This document shows, in pieces, positions 1-10,546 of a DNA stretch of 64,000 bases. The DNA comes from Diphasiastrum complanatum (lineage: Eukaryota > Streptophyta > Lycopodiopsida > Lycopodiales > Lycopodiaceae). The notes under the pieces were generated by a model. That model had not been told where the DNA came from and searched no databases. It saw only the letters and a list, made by a program, of their open reading frames with translations. The position numbers were made by a program, and so were the translations under genes. The stretch covers positions 23,008,178 through 23,072,177 of the forward strand of contig CM055107.1 in the NCBI GenBank assembly GCA_029204225.1, read 5' to 3'. Position 1 is the stretch's first letter. Every line of letters starts with the position of its first letter.

Positions 1-129
1 TCTTTATTCAATCCATTTTATGTCTATTTGAATTTCCAATCAATAAATACTAAATAAAAAAATGCACCAAGTACATGTAAATACCTGACAATGATTGATT
101 GTTTGTATATGGTCTCACAAATATCTTTT

Positions 130-445
130 GACAAGCACCCACAAATTGACAATGGATAGATGGTATTGGTGCTGCTGCATCTTCTTCCTCATTTCATTGT
201 GCTTGAGGATGCGACAATCCTTAATGTCGTGGTTTGATATTTTGCAATATCTACAAAAGAGTTTGGTCTTGGATTATTGTTGCTATCTGTGCTGCTGTTG
301 TTGTTGTTGCATTGAATCTGGCTGCTCTATCTTTGTCTTCTTGTCCTTGAAATTCTTCTTCTGGACTGATGGCATTGACTTGGTACTCATTGTAGATAAG
401 CTTTTTTACCCGACTTCTTCCTGCAAAAGACTTGTTGTTAGCTTT
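130..445 (-). pseudogene. Ty1-copia gag, C-terminal part with zinc knuckle
   Basis: Read on the minus strand this stretch gives a basic, Gln/Thr-rich gag linker and then a CCHC zinc knuckle, KLFCRYCKISNHDIKDC, at about 205-260. The knuckle lies one frame away from the open frame upstream of it, so a frameshift separates them. In copia elements this knuckle binds the RNA genome during packaging. It resembles the gag tail at 11.8 kb and the knuckle at 59.45 kb. It is a fragment: the N-terminal gag helices are absent on this strand and the next gag piece, at 450, is on the other strand. Confidence 0.7.
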
Positions 446-449
446 TGGA

Positions 450-692
450 GATGCATGAGACATCCTAGCAACACTCTACGATGTCAGGGACATCTCCTCC
501 AAACTCCATTTGAGGAAGAAATTCTTCACCCTGAGAATGTCTAAAGCAACAAGTGTTTTGAGCCATATCAACACCTTTGAAAATCTTATGGAGCAGATGA
601 CTGTAATTGGCTCAATCATTGAAGATACCGATGCTGCCGATGTTGTTATGACTCTATTATCGAGTCTTCTTGAGGCCTATGAAAAAGTCTGA
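450..692 (+). pseudogene. Ty1-copia gag, central part, inverted relative to its neighbour
   Basis: The plus frame reads D-I-L-A-T-L-Y-D, then SKLHLRKKFFTLRMSK, then NLMEQMT and LLSSLLEAYEKV: the UBN2-type core of copia gag. The same motifs recur at 10.86 kb and 59.03 kb. An in-frame TGA replaces the Trp before D-I-L. The fragment stops at a TGA where the homologues continue. The flanking primer site, LTR and zinc-knuckle piece are all on the minus strand, so this segment appears inverted inside one element. Confidence 0.75.
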
Positions 693-720
693 ATCATAGT
701 AGCCATATTGTGTATCTATT

Positions 721-738
721 GATTCCGCTCTAATACCA
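721..738 (-). other. Primer-binding site of a minus-strand copia element
   Basis: The minus strand reads TGGTATTAGAGCGGAATC directly after an LTR end in ...CAGACA. TGGTATNAGAGC is the usual initiator-tRNA-Met primer site of plant Ty1-copia elements. It orients the LTR next to it and fits the minus-strand gag zinc knuckle further on. Confidence 0.7.
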
Positions 739-1295
739 TGTCTGAAAAATCTCTTCATCATATGCAAGGGTGTGCCTATTTGTGGAAGTGTGCTACACAA
801 TGCATTCAATTGTAGGACCTAGATACCCAGCTATCGATCACAAACAATGCAGCAATCAATCAGACAATAACAGGCATAACGCAGCAAATGCAATTGGAAG
901 AACATAATGTATTTTGTATTTCTGTTTTGTCTCAGAGTGAGTCGGCAATATCTCATTCATTGGCGACCTAACGCTCCTCTCACAATCTTTTCATTGCACT
1001 CTCTATTCTAATTTCTAGTCTATACTTATGTCTCATGCTATGAGATTACAAAATAGATTGACTAATCATTACAAGAGAGGCTTATGTTAAATAATGGTTA
1101 ACATCCCTCTGGTAACAGCTTAGAAGCTTCACGTCCAACTGGCTGTAGGCCAATAGTTCGGCTTGCCCGACAATTCGTTTGGCTCGACGTCTGCCTTTAA
1201 CACTTTAGTTGGGGGGGGGGGGGGTTCCGATAATCTGGTGTCGGTGACTGCTGATATGTCGGCCTCTTTGGGGAATGCTAGAGAATGGTTGCCTT
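739..1295 (-). repeat. LTR of copia family A (5' LTR, copy 1)
   Basis: This segment is similar along most of its length to 5.81-6.36 kb and 21.33-21.95 kb. Shared landmarks are GTGCTACAC...GCATTCAATTG, the phrase around ATGTATTTTGTATTT, and a distal GATATGTCGG block. On the minus strand it ends against the primer site at 721-738, so it is a 5' LTR. The far end, which should begin TGTTGGAGAT as in copy 2, is lost near 1295. A run of 14 G at 1211-1224 interrupts it. Confidence 0.7.
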
Positions 1296-1385
1296 TGCAT
1301 GTAGAAAATTCCCTTCCAAATACTCTTCCAATTGCAATCCCAAGCATTTTCTTCTCCACACTATATAAGGTCGTAGTAGAGATAT

Positions 1386-1455
<70 letters not shown>
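1386..1455 (+). repeat. (GA)n microsatellite
   Basis: About 70 bp of uninterrupted AG/GA dinucleotides. The glutamate/arginine or serine/leucine open frames across it are artefacts. Confidence 0.98.
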
Positions 1456-1457
<2 letters not shown>

Positions 1458-1731
1458 TTAGGGTTGCGTCACCCTTTTTTTTTATAGAAATATGACTCAC
1501 CTTGGTGCACTAAGTGCTTTATAATGCACACTATTAGATTGAACCCTTATAGTGTGAACTAATCTTAGTCATTCAAGGATATCAAGTTTTCCACTAGATT
1601 TGTCATTTCAAAAAAAGAAATATTGGGTCCTTCTATCATAGCGTAACAAGATAAGATAATTACATAAGTTTGGCGCCAAAGAGGAAAACGTAGGGGAGAA
1701 CAATTAAAACAAAATGAGCATAAAAGAAAGT

Positions 1732-1845
<114 letters not shown>

Positions 1846-1969
1846 CCACCAACCCTACCCACAATTAGCAAGGTATCTCAGGGGGTAGTTAGCACCCTTG
1901 AAATGGCGTGCTAACTGCTCACCAAGAGAAAATCAGCATTTTTTGGTAGTAAAAAACTCATTGGAAGAT

Positions 1970-2345
1970 TGCAAAATAAATTTTGCAATACCTTCAATTA
2001 ACGAAGGATTTTGGTTTGTGTTATTCTCGTGATGCAGGACTCCAGATGCTTTCCTACAATGATGCTAGTTGGGCATCTCTCAAGGACGATTGCAAAAGTG
2101 TCTCAAGAGAATGCACCATCACGTCAGGAGCAACAATTCTCTGGGTTAGCAAGAAGCAAACCGTTGTGGCTCAGTCATCCTATGAAGCAGAGTACATTGC
2201 AGCAGAAAAGATGGCTAATGAAATCATTTGGCTCAAACAGTTCCTTGACGAACTGGGCGAAACAAGGAATGAGCCTCTGATTCTGCAGATGGACAATACA
2301 TCTGCAATACATCTGACAAAGAATCCTGTGTCAATATATAGTACC
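1970..2345 (+). pseudogene. Ty1-copia RNase H domain fragment
   Basis: The frame contains YNDASWASLKDDCKSVSR, WVSKKQTVVAQSSYEAEYIA and LQMDNTSAIHLTKNPV, the three conserved blocks of copia RNase H. The acidic residues expected for catalysis (D in NDASW, E in SSYEAEY, D in MDNTSA) are all present. This domain degrades RNA in the RNA-DNA hybrid during reverse transcription. Similarity ends abruptly at NPV, before the expected HxRxKHI block, and the frame runs on through unrelated sequence to 2408. The region at 31.64-31.95 kb is a close relative, so both come from one copia family. Confidence 0.8.
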
Positions 2346-2409
2346 TACGATTTGAGTCGAGGCTGGGCACTAGAACTTGATGACGATGACGTTCCACTAA
2401 GTCTTTGAT

Positions 2410-3300
2410 CAGACATTTGTGGTCTTTTTCATGATTTCATTTTGTAATAATATTGCATCTTCTTAAAAAAATTTCTGTCTTGTGGAGGCGTCGTGCTTTT
2501 AACAATCATAGAAAAAAAAACAAAAAAGTTACATTCAACACACAATGTTACAAATCCAAATGTTAAGTACATAATATCTGTTGTACATTGAATAAATATA
2601 CCGATTTCGAGACATTTCCTCAGTAGAAAACATATTTGCTAATCAACAATTAAATTTTATCTGCAATATTTTATCAAGAATGTTAAATCTTATTTACACA
2701 TGTGATATTGACAAAATACACTTATCAAATATATAGTTAAAATTGATGTACAAGTTAGAAATCAGTTTTGATTTGATTCATTAGTATAAGCTCTAAATGT
2801 GATGATGTAATTAGTGTACAGTTTATTTGGTTTACTGTATATGGTTGTGATTGGAACGTGACCCGTTAGGATATATTGATCGGGCACTGATCCCGTAGCC
2901 AGCTACTTGGGTTAGCTGAGTAGCCACACATAGGAAGAATTAGCTTGTACAGAGTTATTTACAGTCGACATTCATCTTAGTTACAACACATACTCTGAAT
3001 AAAAAATTCAACTCCAATTGGTTACACTCAATTGTGATAATTATGATTCTAAGATGACATCAATATTATATTCAAAATGAATTGAATTTTTTAATCATAT
3101 TCATCACTCTATGGAAGTTATTTATTGAATTGGTTTAATGTGTGTAGCCAATAAATCGAATGCCGTTCCATGGAGTTGTCAAGGTTTGATATGCATGAGA
3201 GAACAAAGAATGAAAAAAATTTAAGCCAGAAATAAAATTGGATAAAAGAGTAATACACTTGATTCTACTGATGATGATAATGAGATACACAACAAGATGA
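2410..3300. other. AT-rich stretch without recognised genes
   Basis: No coding similarity, RNA gene or long repeat was recognised. It separates the RNase H fragment from the CACTA relic and could hold the CACTA 5' end, but no terminal inverted repeat was identified. Confidence 0.5.
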
Positions 3301-3304
3301 AGCA

Positions 3305-5127
3305 ATGCAGAATAATTTTGAATCTTACTTTCAAACCAATGTAAATGATGTTGTGCACACATCTTCTAATGAATATGGAGATCTCAAACAATTTGACATG
3401 GATGAGATTTTATTATGCAAAGAGGCAGACATCCCTTTGTATCTAGGAGCATGGCATTTTGAGACTAGCTACATCAATTCTTATTCTAAACCTTCAACCA
3501 ACATACAAATGGAGTGACCGTAGTGTCACAACATTATTTGGCTACTTAACGCATAACACAACATATTTATTTTAGAGCTTATTTACAGGTTGATCTTTTC
3601 TTTTCTTTTCTAACAACACACATTGTCATTTTTTTTTCAGGTTATTGCATTAGCATACTTTCGAAAGAAAATGTGTTACCTAAAACATGAAAAGAAACAC
3701 GAAAGATGATGAACATGCTTGGGATATATTACGACACAATGCATGCATGTCCAGAACACCATGTTTTATATAGAGGTGAGCATTCAGAAAGCTTCAATGT
3801 CCAACATGTAACACTTCACATTATCAAATGATGTATAAGGAGATAAGTGCCATGAAAAGTGTTATGACATTTTCCAATTATCGCATGATTGCAATGCTTA
3901 TTTTGATGCAAATATTTGGCACAACTAATGGATTGGCATGTCAAAAATCGGTCCACGGATGATGTGATGCGAGTACAAGTGACTCAACTGCATGGAAACA
4001 TATTGAAGACCAATGGTCCGAGTTCATAAATGAATCTCGTAATTTAAGATTTGGCATTGCTATGGATGACATAAATCCTATTAGCACAAGCATCAACTTC
4101 ATCCACATGGCCAGTTGTACTCATTAATTATAATATGCCTCCATGGTTGAGGATAAAAATTGGACACTTGTTATTAGTTTTATTGATTCCAGAAAAGTAT
4201 AAGGCCAATAACATGGATGCATATCTTGCACCTTTGGTCAAAAAATTGTGCATTCTTTGGAATGGTATGCTTGAGACATTTTGAGACCTATTCAACAAGG
4301 GACTTTATTGTTCATGGAATTTTAATGTGGACAATGCATGACTACCCCGAATAAAGTGAATGTTTAGGTATATATATAGTCATATGAATCGGTTTTGTGA
4401 ACATTCAAGTAGATACTATATCTTATGATATCTTGGTTTGAGTAAATTTGACTAAGCTTATCTCACATTTAGTTTATAAACTATGCAGGTTTAACTACAG
4501 TTATAATGCATGTTACATTTATGAGCCACATTTGGAGGATCGGCATAGCACAAATATGTTGAAAAAAGTGGCCTATGAAAATCATCGCAAATACTTGCCA
4601 CTTGATCACCCTTTTCGAAGGTTGAATAGGCGACTTTTTGGGGGGGTGATAATTTGTCAACTACACCACCACCCTTGCACATGGGAGTAGTGAAATGGCA
4701 TGATGAATGGCTTAAACATCATGATTCAATTCTTCATGGAACGAATCAAACGATGGTATAAAACAATAGTCTATTTTTCATAAATTACCATATTGAAGGG
4801 ATTTATTAATTAGTCATCTCTTGGATCCTATGCACATATTTACACTATGGATCGCTATGGAACCAAATCATTGGTATAAAAAATAGCTCAACAGCTCATA
4901 CAGATCTACAATCGGTTGGCATGAAAAGACCCTATAGGATTCAGTAAACTGAAAGTGGAAATGAATTTCTACCTAGCGTGCCATGGATTCTCTCAAAAGA
5001 GCAACTCTTGCATGTTAAATATGTCATAAGACAAATGAGAACTCCAACAGACTATGCCCATTCATTATGTAAATCATTTACCAAATACGATAAATTAAAC
5101 GATGGGTTTCCTCAAAGGAAATATTAA
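3305..5127 (+). pseudogene. CACTA (En/Spm) transposon, TNP2-type transposase, broken
   Basis: Pieces of a TNP2 transposase occur in order on the plus strand but in several frames. They are an acidic N-terminal part with PLYLGA (about 3440), then LGIYYDTMHACPEHHVLYRGE (3720-3780), DSTAWKHIEDQW followed by NLRFGIAMDD-NPI (about 3980-4080), YNMPPWLRIK then LLVLLIPE (4130-4200), YENHRKYLPLDHPFRRLNRR (4575-4640) and SKEQLLHVKYVIRQMRTP with DYAHSL (4990-5070). This order and spacing are those of the tnp2 family, which cuts and pastes CACTA elements. Many stops and frameshifts and the missing CxxC block after HACP show that it is dead. The terminal repeats were not found. Confidence 0.85.
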
Positions 5128-5129
5128 AA

Positions 5130-5810
5130 AAAAAATTGGATTCCATGAAAATTCAAATGATTGAAATGATATGTTTGTTGGAAAGAGCTTTTTCAACTTT
5201 CTTTTTGGATATACAAGTTCATCTTCTAGTGCATTTGGTTCAAGATTTATTTGTGAAAAGAACTAAAAGTTATCTATCTTGAATTTGGGGGTATTTTGGT
5301 TTTTCCACCCCAAGTACACATGTTGGTAGAAGATTAAGCCAAATTGAGCTTATGATGTAGCTCGAGGTAGTGTAGGCTCTTTACATTTGGCTTGATGATA
5401 TAGGCCTAGTTAAACTTTGTCATGTGACCAATCAAAAGTGATCCATGAAATTGTTCCAATCATGTTCAAGAGTCCTTATGTCACTAGACCAATCAAATTA
5501 GGATGAGAGTTGACTGGGGTCCAACATATTTCATCTCTTTTAGCTCAGATTTCTACTTGAGAGAGGATGGGAGTGATTTGACACTTAGTATTTTGGAGAG
5601 ACTTGGAGATTCTACACTTAGAGATTTTGTTGTATTCTCTCTTTACCCAAGGGCCCATACTTGTATTCTCTCTCTACCCAAGAGCAAGACATAATTTTAC
5701 TTAGTTCTTTTAAATCACAAGTTGCCTTCACATGTGTATCATGAGTGGTGAATGTTTTATGCATGTATTTGTCCGGGAATTTGACTTTGCAAGTTTTGAG
5801 TGTGTTGCTC
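5130..5810. other. Unassigned stretch after the CACTA relic
   Basis: No gene is recognised. It holds one short imperfect direct repeat of about 24 bp near 5630-5690 (ATTCTCTCTNTACCCAAG, twice). It runs up to LTR copy 2. Confidence 0.4.
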
Positions 5811-5811
5811 A

Positions 5812-6364
5812 ACTATGTGCGTCTATTCTTGGCAGAAGTGCGCTACACTATGCATTCAATTGCAGGACCTAGATATGAGGATATCGATCACAGACACGTA
5901 GCAATCAATCAGACAATAACAGACGTAACACAACAAACGCAATTGGAAGTACATAATGTATTTTGTATTTTTTATTTTGTTTCAAAGTGAGTCGGCAGTG
6001 TCTCATTCGTTGGTGGCCTGACGATCCTCTTACAATCTTTTCATTGCATTGCTCTATTCTGATTTCTAACCTATACTTATGTCTCAGCTATGAGATTACA
6101 AGATGGATTAACTGGTTTATGCTAAACTCTTAGTTAACCATCCCTCTGGTAACGTTACTTTTACGATTGTGTGTGACAGCTTGGAAGCTTCACGCCCAAT
6201 GGGCGGTAGGCCAATAGTTCGGTTTGCCCAATGAGCTATAATCTCGATAGTCTGCCTTCAGCTATTGGTTGGGGGTCTGACAAATTCGGTATCAGTGAAT
6301 CCCGATATGTCGGTCCCTTCGAGGAATGTAGGAGAATGGTTGCATGAGTGAATCATCTCCAACA
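5812..6364 (-). repeat. LTR of copia family A (3' LTR, copy 2)
   Basis: Homologous to 739-1295. On the minus strand it begins TGTTGGAGATGATTC immediately after a polypurine tract (AAGAGGGAA, 6365-6375), which in turn follows the RNase H end at 6396. It is therefore a 3' LTR of a minus-strand element. The inner end near 5812 diverges from copies 1 and 3, so the 3' terminus is not sharply fixed. Confidence 0.75.
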
Positions 6365-6395
6365 TTCCCTCTTGAACATTGCAACCTTTCTCGTG

Positions 6396-6578
6396 CTATC
6401 CAATTCTCAATGATTTTATGTGCTTTGTAAACAGTGGTTTGTCTAGCAGCTTGGTTAGCAGATCTTCAATCACGTCTTTTGATTTTGTGTATTCGACACT
6501 TAGCTCTCTTTTCAAGATCAGATCTCGAATATGATGGTACTTCAGTGGTATGTGTTTGGTTTTTGAATGGAAGACCAT
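6396..6578 (-). pseudogene. Ty1-copia RNase H C-terminus of family A
   Basis: The 60-residue frame contains HSKTKHIPLKYHHIRDLI, then ELSVEYTKSKDVIEDLLTK and KPLFTKHIKSL. This matches the usual copia ending (H-x-R-x-K-H-I ... D-x-x-T-K-x-L). The stop is followed by a polypurine tract and LTR copy 2. The rest of pol is missing: the sequence upstream on this strand (above 6600) is AT-rich and non-coding. Confidence 0.85.
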
Positions 6579-6579
6579 A

Positions 6580-7215
6580 ACATGGGCTAAGTATTTGGCA
6601 CTTTAAGAATCCAATACAAAATCTTTTGAAACGAGAAGTGGCGGAAGACTTTTTTTTTTTTTTACAATTTTGAGATTTTTTAAAATTCTCTTAAAATTTG
6701 AAACCTCAAGTAGAAAGGAAAAAAATGATTTAAGATATGCTGCATTTTGCAAAAATTTAAAATTTAGACTGTGATACAAGATATTTTTTAAATTTTAAGT
6801 TAATTTTTTTAAAATAATAAAAACATTAGCTGTGATTAATTTGTTATTACAAAAAATAGTTATTAAATTAAGTGAATTCAAGATTTACGAATATTATAAT
6901 GTTTTTTTTTTAAATGCAATATGTAAGTAAATTCCAAACTTTAGAATATTATAATATTTGATTTTTTTTAAATGCAATATATATTATCTTCATGTGATTT
7001 TAAAAGCTTGTTAAAAATTTTATCTTATTATTTTGTCATGTAAAAAAATGATTCAAGTGAAAATTTAAAAAATATTTGTCCAACTAATTAATGTGAATAA
7101 TTATTAAGTTACTTAAAACAATTATTCAAGTGCAAAATTAAAAATATTTTTCTAACTAGTAACCAATTTGAAAAAAAAATAGTTTTGAAATAAACAGCTT
7201 TAAAAAATAAACATC
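6580..7215. other. Very AT-rich non-coding stretch
   Basis: Long A and T runs with loosely repeated phrases (for example AAATGCAATATNTA near 6915 and 6970). No gene was recognised. Confidence 0.5.
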
Positions 7216-7216
7216 T

Positions 7217-8512
7217 TTAATAAATATACTCATCATTTTTTAAAAGACTCAAAGTATTCACTATATAAAAAACAGTGTGAAATATTTTATACACTATAGT
7301 AAAATTTTTTTTGACCAAATCATTTGGGTCAGGACTAGCAGCCCTTACAGGATTTACATATGCTTGAGTAGTAGACTGGTCATGTGTAATGTTTTCCACT
7401 AGACCATTATAAGTTTGTTCAACCACCTTTGCTAGATCGCCTTCATCACCTACGATGCCACTAGCAGGTGGTTGGGGCTCTTTGCAAAGGGGAGCAACAC
7501 TATTCTTGGACGGGCCTAATTTATCCGCTTCTTGAACCTCGTCCGACCAAGCTGAAACTCCCATTAATCTCATTTTAATAAAACTAACTAAACTATCATC
7601 TAACTCTACATTAGCCACATGTTTGTCTTTTTGAACAACACATGCTCTGGTTGTCCAGCTGCCACTAAATAAATCCAAAATCCAATCAGTTGGATGTTCG
7701 ATTTATTTATTTACAAGTTGTTGTGGCTTTTGGTATGGAGAAGCAACAAAACCAGTTATGAAATTTTTTTACTTTTTTGTCATTGTAGAAAATTCGAAGT
7801 GGTAAATCAATACTTCTTGTAGTGTTGTAATGTAGCATTGACCTCTTTCCATCGGTTGAAAAGTAGCCGATAGAGAGATATTCAATCTCATTACAAAGTC
7901 GAGCTCCCCTGGAATTCCTTACATTTGGCTCAAATCTACTATTACAAAGGAAATTTTTTTTAAAATACTCGATCGAATAATTTGGTAGGAAATTTAAATA
8001 AAGAGCAAAGAAACAGGTTATTGTGTTTGGGCAAAAATAAAATAGTTACGTACCAAATTGCGTTCTCATTGCCTACATTGCAAACTTCAAGAAGCGCTTT
8101 GTAGATGCCAACTTGTTGCCAGTAGGAGTGGAATACCACTATCCTCCAAATTAGTAGTGGAGCTGTGGTGACCTCCAAAAAATTTGCAACAACATCTTTC
8201 ATCTTGATGTATTTAAAAGGGCGGTCATCATTCAACAAGCCCAACAGTTTAAAACCGTAAGGAATATCAGCAATGCACAGAGTGTATGGTATTCTTTTCA
8301 CAAACTTTGTGATTTCTCTTGCATTTCCTTGTTGAATCGTATAAGAACAAGGGGGGTCATCAATAGACTTCGGGACAGATCTCTCTTTCGGATCTTTCTT
8401 AACGTGTCCCCAGTGTGATGACTCTCCCTTTGCCTTCTCTCAGCTTTTGCTTTTAGACGGTGGGTCCTAAATTGCTCAGGGAGCTGTCCACTCTTCTTAT
8501 CTTTAGAACTCT
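7217..8512 (-). pseudogene. Beta-class amino-DNA methyltransferase region, decayed
   Basis: On the minus strand the order is: a Lys-rich linker; GHVKKDP...SIDDPPC; the catalytic-loop motif ADIPYG (near 8265; family form D/N-P-P-Y); ALLEVCNVGNENAIWY; after a probable intron, RNSRGARLCNEIEYLSIGYF; then PYQKPQQLVNK (motif X) and ILDLFSGSWTT (motif I, SAM binding; near 7650), followed by VELDDSLVSFIKMRL. Catalytic motif first and SAM-binding motif last is the permuted beta order of N6-adenine/N4-cytosine methyltransferases. Breaks: a frameshift in an A-run near 7775, a TAA inside motif X, and ADIPY and GSW in place of DPPY and GSG. A GT-AG intron lies near 7935-8055. It follows the ParB-like part and is probably the same ancestral protein. 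Function is inferred from motifs only. Confidence 0.6.
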
Positions 8513-8593
8513 AAAAAACAAAGAAATTGCATATGTTAGAATAGACCTATGCTTAGCATGGGTAAATTTCTCAGAATCATAAACATAACAAAT

Positions 8594-8820
8594 CATGTGA
8601 GAATCTTATGCTGAGCATGATTAAAGCAATTGAAAATATGTTTTACAAAAAATCTTTGAAAACAAATACTCATGCTCAGCATAAACAACTTTAAAAAATA
8701 AAGCTAACCATGTGAGAATCATATGCTAAGCATGGCTAAAGAAGTTCCAAAAAATAATAACAAAATTTTCTTAATGACAAATACTTATGCTCAGCATAAA
8801 CAGTTTTGAAATGTAAGCAC
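8594..8820. repeat. 115-bp tandem repeat with palindromic cores, in a probable intron
   Basis: Two units begin at 8594 and 8709 with CATGTGAGAATCNTATGCT. Each carries a near-palindrome (TATGCTGAGCATG or TATGCTAAGCATG) and, about 70 bp later, a second (ATGCTCAGCATAAAC). A further partial core lies at 8550. The repeat sits between the middle and C-terminal coding segments of the methyltransferase gene. Confidence 0.8.
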
Positions 8821-8839
8821 ACCATGTCTCTAAATAAAA

Positions 8840-9140
8840 TAAAAAATCTTTGAAGCTCCTCTTCTTTGGAGCAGTTCAGGTACAAAGTTTGACATTCTGC
8901 CCAATTAATCTTGACAATTTAGACTTTTCACCATGGCCTCTTGTACTCTCATGAAATGCTCGTGTCTAGAAAAAAATGAAATGATTAGTAACTCTTTGAT
9001 TTGAAGGTGTTGTATTCAAAAAAAACCTCGAATAAAAATTACCTTTGAAACTCTCCCATTTTTGCAAGGCTCAATTGTCCATCTGCCACTCTTGAGAGGA
9101 CGCTCGCAACGACATCCTGGGAAGGAATGCCTTGCATGTT
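8840..9140 (-). pseudogene. Middle exons linking the ParB-like and methyltransferase regions
   Basis: Minus strand: a frame starting near 9136 with IPSQDVVASVLSRVADGQLS runs to a GT donor near 9043. The acceptor TTTTTTTCTAG lies near 8966, and the next exon reads HEHFMRVQEAMVKSLNCQD. A frameshift then leads to NWAECQTLYLNCSKEEELQR. The WxxC...L-Y stretch looks like a helical linker. The exon pair is kept in order with the flanking domains, which supports a single original gene. Confidence 0.4.
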
Positions 9141-9297
9141 TTTTCACTCAGATATTCCTATATCCTGAGAGATGGGAGCAAGAGTCTGCTGAGTTGTTTT
9201 CTTCTTTGAAGAGGACACCCCTTTTGGAATTTGTCCCTCATATCAAATACTCAAAAATTGGAGCTAAAAAATTTACGAGATTAAAAAAGATTAAAAG

Positions 9298-10046
9298 TTA
9301 AAAAGTCACATGTCCAGTTCCAAAATCTAGCTGAAAAAAGTTATCATATTTTGTCAAAGAGGTGACTGGAGACTTCTCGTCAAAAGCAAGCCTAGACTCT
9401 TCAGTGCAGAGGGACTTTAGCTGTATATTAGTTTTATCGCCCTCCTTGTGGAGTCTAAGATATTCGTTGTGGAAGAATCCCACTCTTTGAATAACTGTCA
9501 TTTTTAGTCTATAATCTTGATCAATGTTGTGGTCCCAAGCAAGAAGCTTGGCCTCCTCAACACTCAAGCCAACAAAAACAATGGCATTAACTTGCTTGAA
9601 GGACAAAATGTGGGGATATTCAAGAGAAAGCTCTTTCCTGGCTTGTAAACTATGAATACCGCCCAAAACAAAAAATTATCAGAATCAATTAATTTAACAT
9701 CAAAATTTGCTATAGTGGGACAAACAACAGGATCAATAAGAACAATAAATGGAGTCACTATTGCTTGAGTGTGGTCTCTAAATTTTATTTTTAGATTATG
9801 TACATGGGAGCTGTTAGGCTCCCTAACCTCCAAGGGCCTGCTGTTAGTCAGAGGGTCAATAGGAGGCCTCTCACATTGTTCAATGTCCAAGATAAACGTG
9901 GTTTCTTGGACTTTCTTGGTTCATGGATCAAGGCACGCATTTTTGCCACGTCTCTACTAGACGCATCAAGTTTAATGGCAGCTCTAGGTAAATAACATTG
10001 TTTTAGCAATTTTGGGACAATTCCAAGTCCCACCACCTTTTCCCAA
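9298..10046 (-). pseudogene. ParB-like (Srx/ParB N-terminal) domain, decayed
   Basis: Minus-strand frames join as: IKLDASSRDVAKMRALIHEP, then DIEQCERPPIDPLTNSRPLE, IVTPFIVLIDPVVCPTIANF and SDNF. After a frameshift near 9660 come GGIHSLQARKELSLEYPH, VNAIVFVGLSVEEAKLLAWDHN and a helical tail ending at 9298. The G-G-x-H-x-x-x-A-x-x-E-L block followed by a 'gls-eea-xxHN' block is the signature of ParB/Srx-type domains, which bind nucleotides or act on DNA. In family members fused to DNA methyltransferases this domain precedes the catalytic one, as here. A copia primer site at 10405 lies just upstream, so the 5' end may have been cut off by that element. Confidence 0.55.
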
Positions 10047-10404
10047 CTCGAATTGCACTCTAGAGCTCTCCTTTTGCAGTTCCTTCGCTATCTATTGCTT
10101 GTAGCATACGCACTGACCATCTTCTATGCTCAACATAGGTAATTGTTTTTTTTAAACATTATAATCAGAGTTCTTCTGCAGCCAGTGTTATCACGCTCAA
10201 CAAGCCAAAGTTATCACTTGAAGCCATTGTACTCGATATTGATATTAATTAGAGTGCAATTCTTGTCTCACTACTATATTGTTCATTTGCACAATTTTGT
10301 ATGAATGATTCATCTTGAATATTTCTGATGCTAACTGTTGCATTTCCGTTCCTACATGCCTATGCTCAAGCTTCCACTGCCAGTCATCCCCACATTTTAC
10401 GACA

Positions 10405-10416
10405 TGGTATCAAAGC
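10405..10416 (+). other. Primer-binding site of the 10.5-13.8 kb copia element
   Basis: TGGTATCAAAGC, the plant copia tRNA-Met primer site, 130 bp before the gag start. The sequence before it (about 10.1-10.4 kb) should contain the 5' LTR, but no second copy exists in the window to define its limits. Confidence 0.6.
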
Positions 10417-10546
10417 GGGCATTTCGGTAATCTGTATTTCTACTACGGATTATCAGTCTTGTTCTACCAAAACTTCTGTCTAGCAAACACACAACCAACA
10501 GTATTCCAACAATCATTGTTTCTGCCAACGATCTTGTTCAACCAGA

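Noticed and set aside
1129-1500. Long Ser-Leu or Glu-Arg open frames across GA tracts (also 1565-1864, 15149-15625, 55667-56009)
   Set aside because: They are translations of dinucleotide repeats, open in several frames on both strands.
7806-7820. CACTACAAGAAGT on the minus strand, like a CACTA terminal sequence
   Set aside because: It lies within methyltransferase coding sequence (Y-N-T-T-R-S) with no partner inverted repeat; coincidence.
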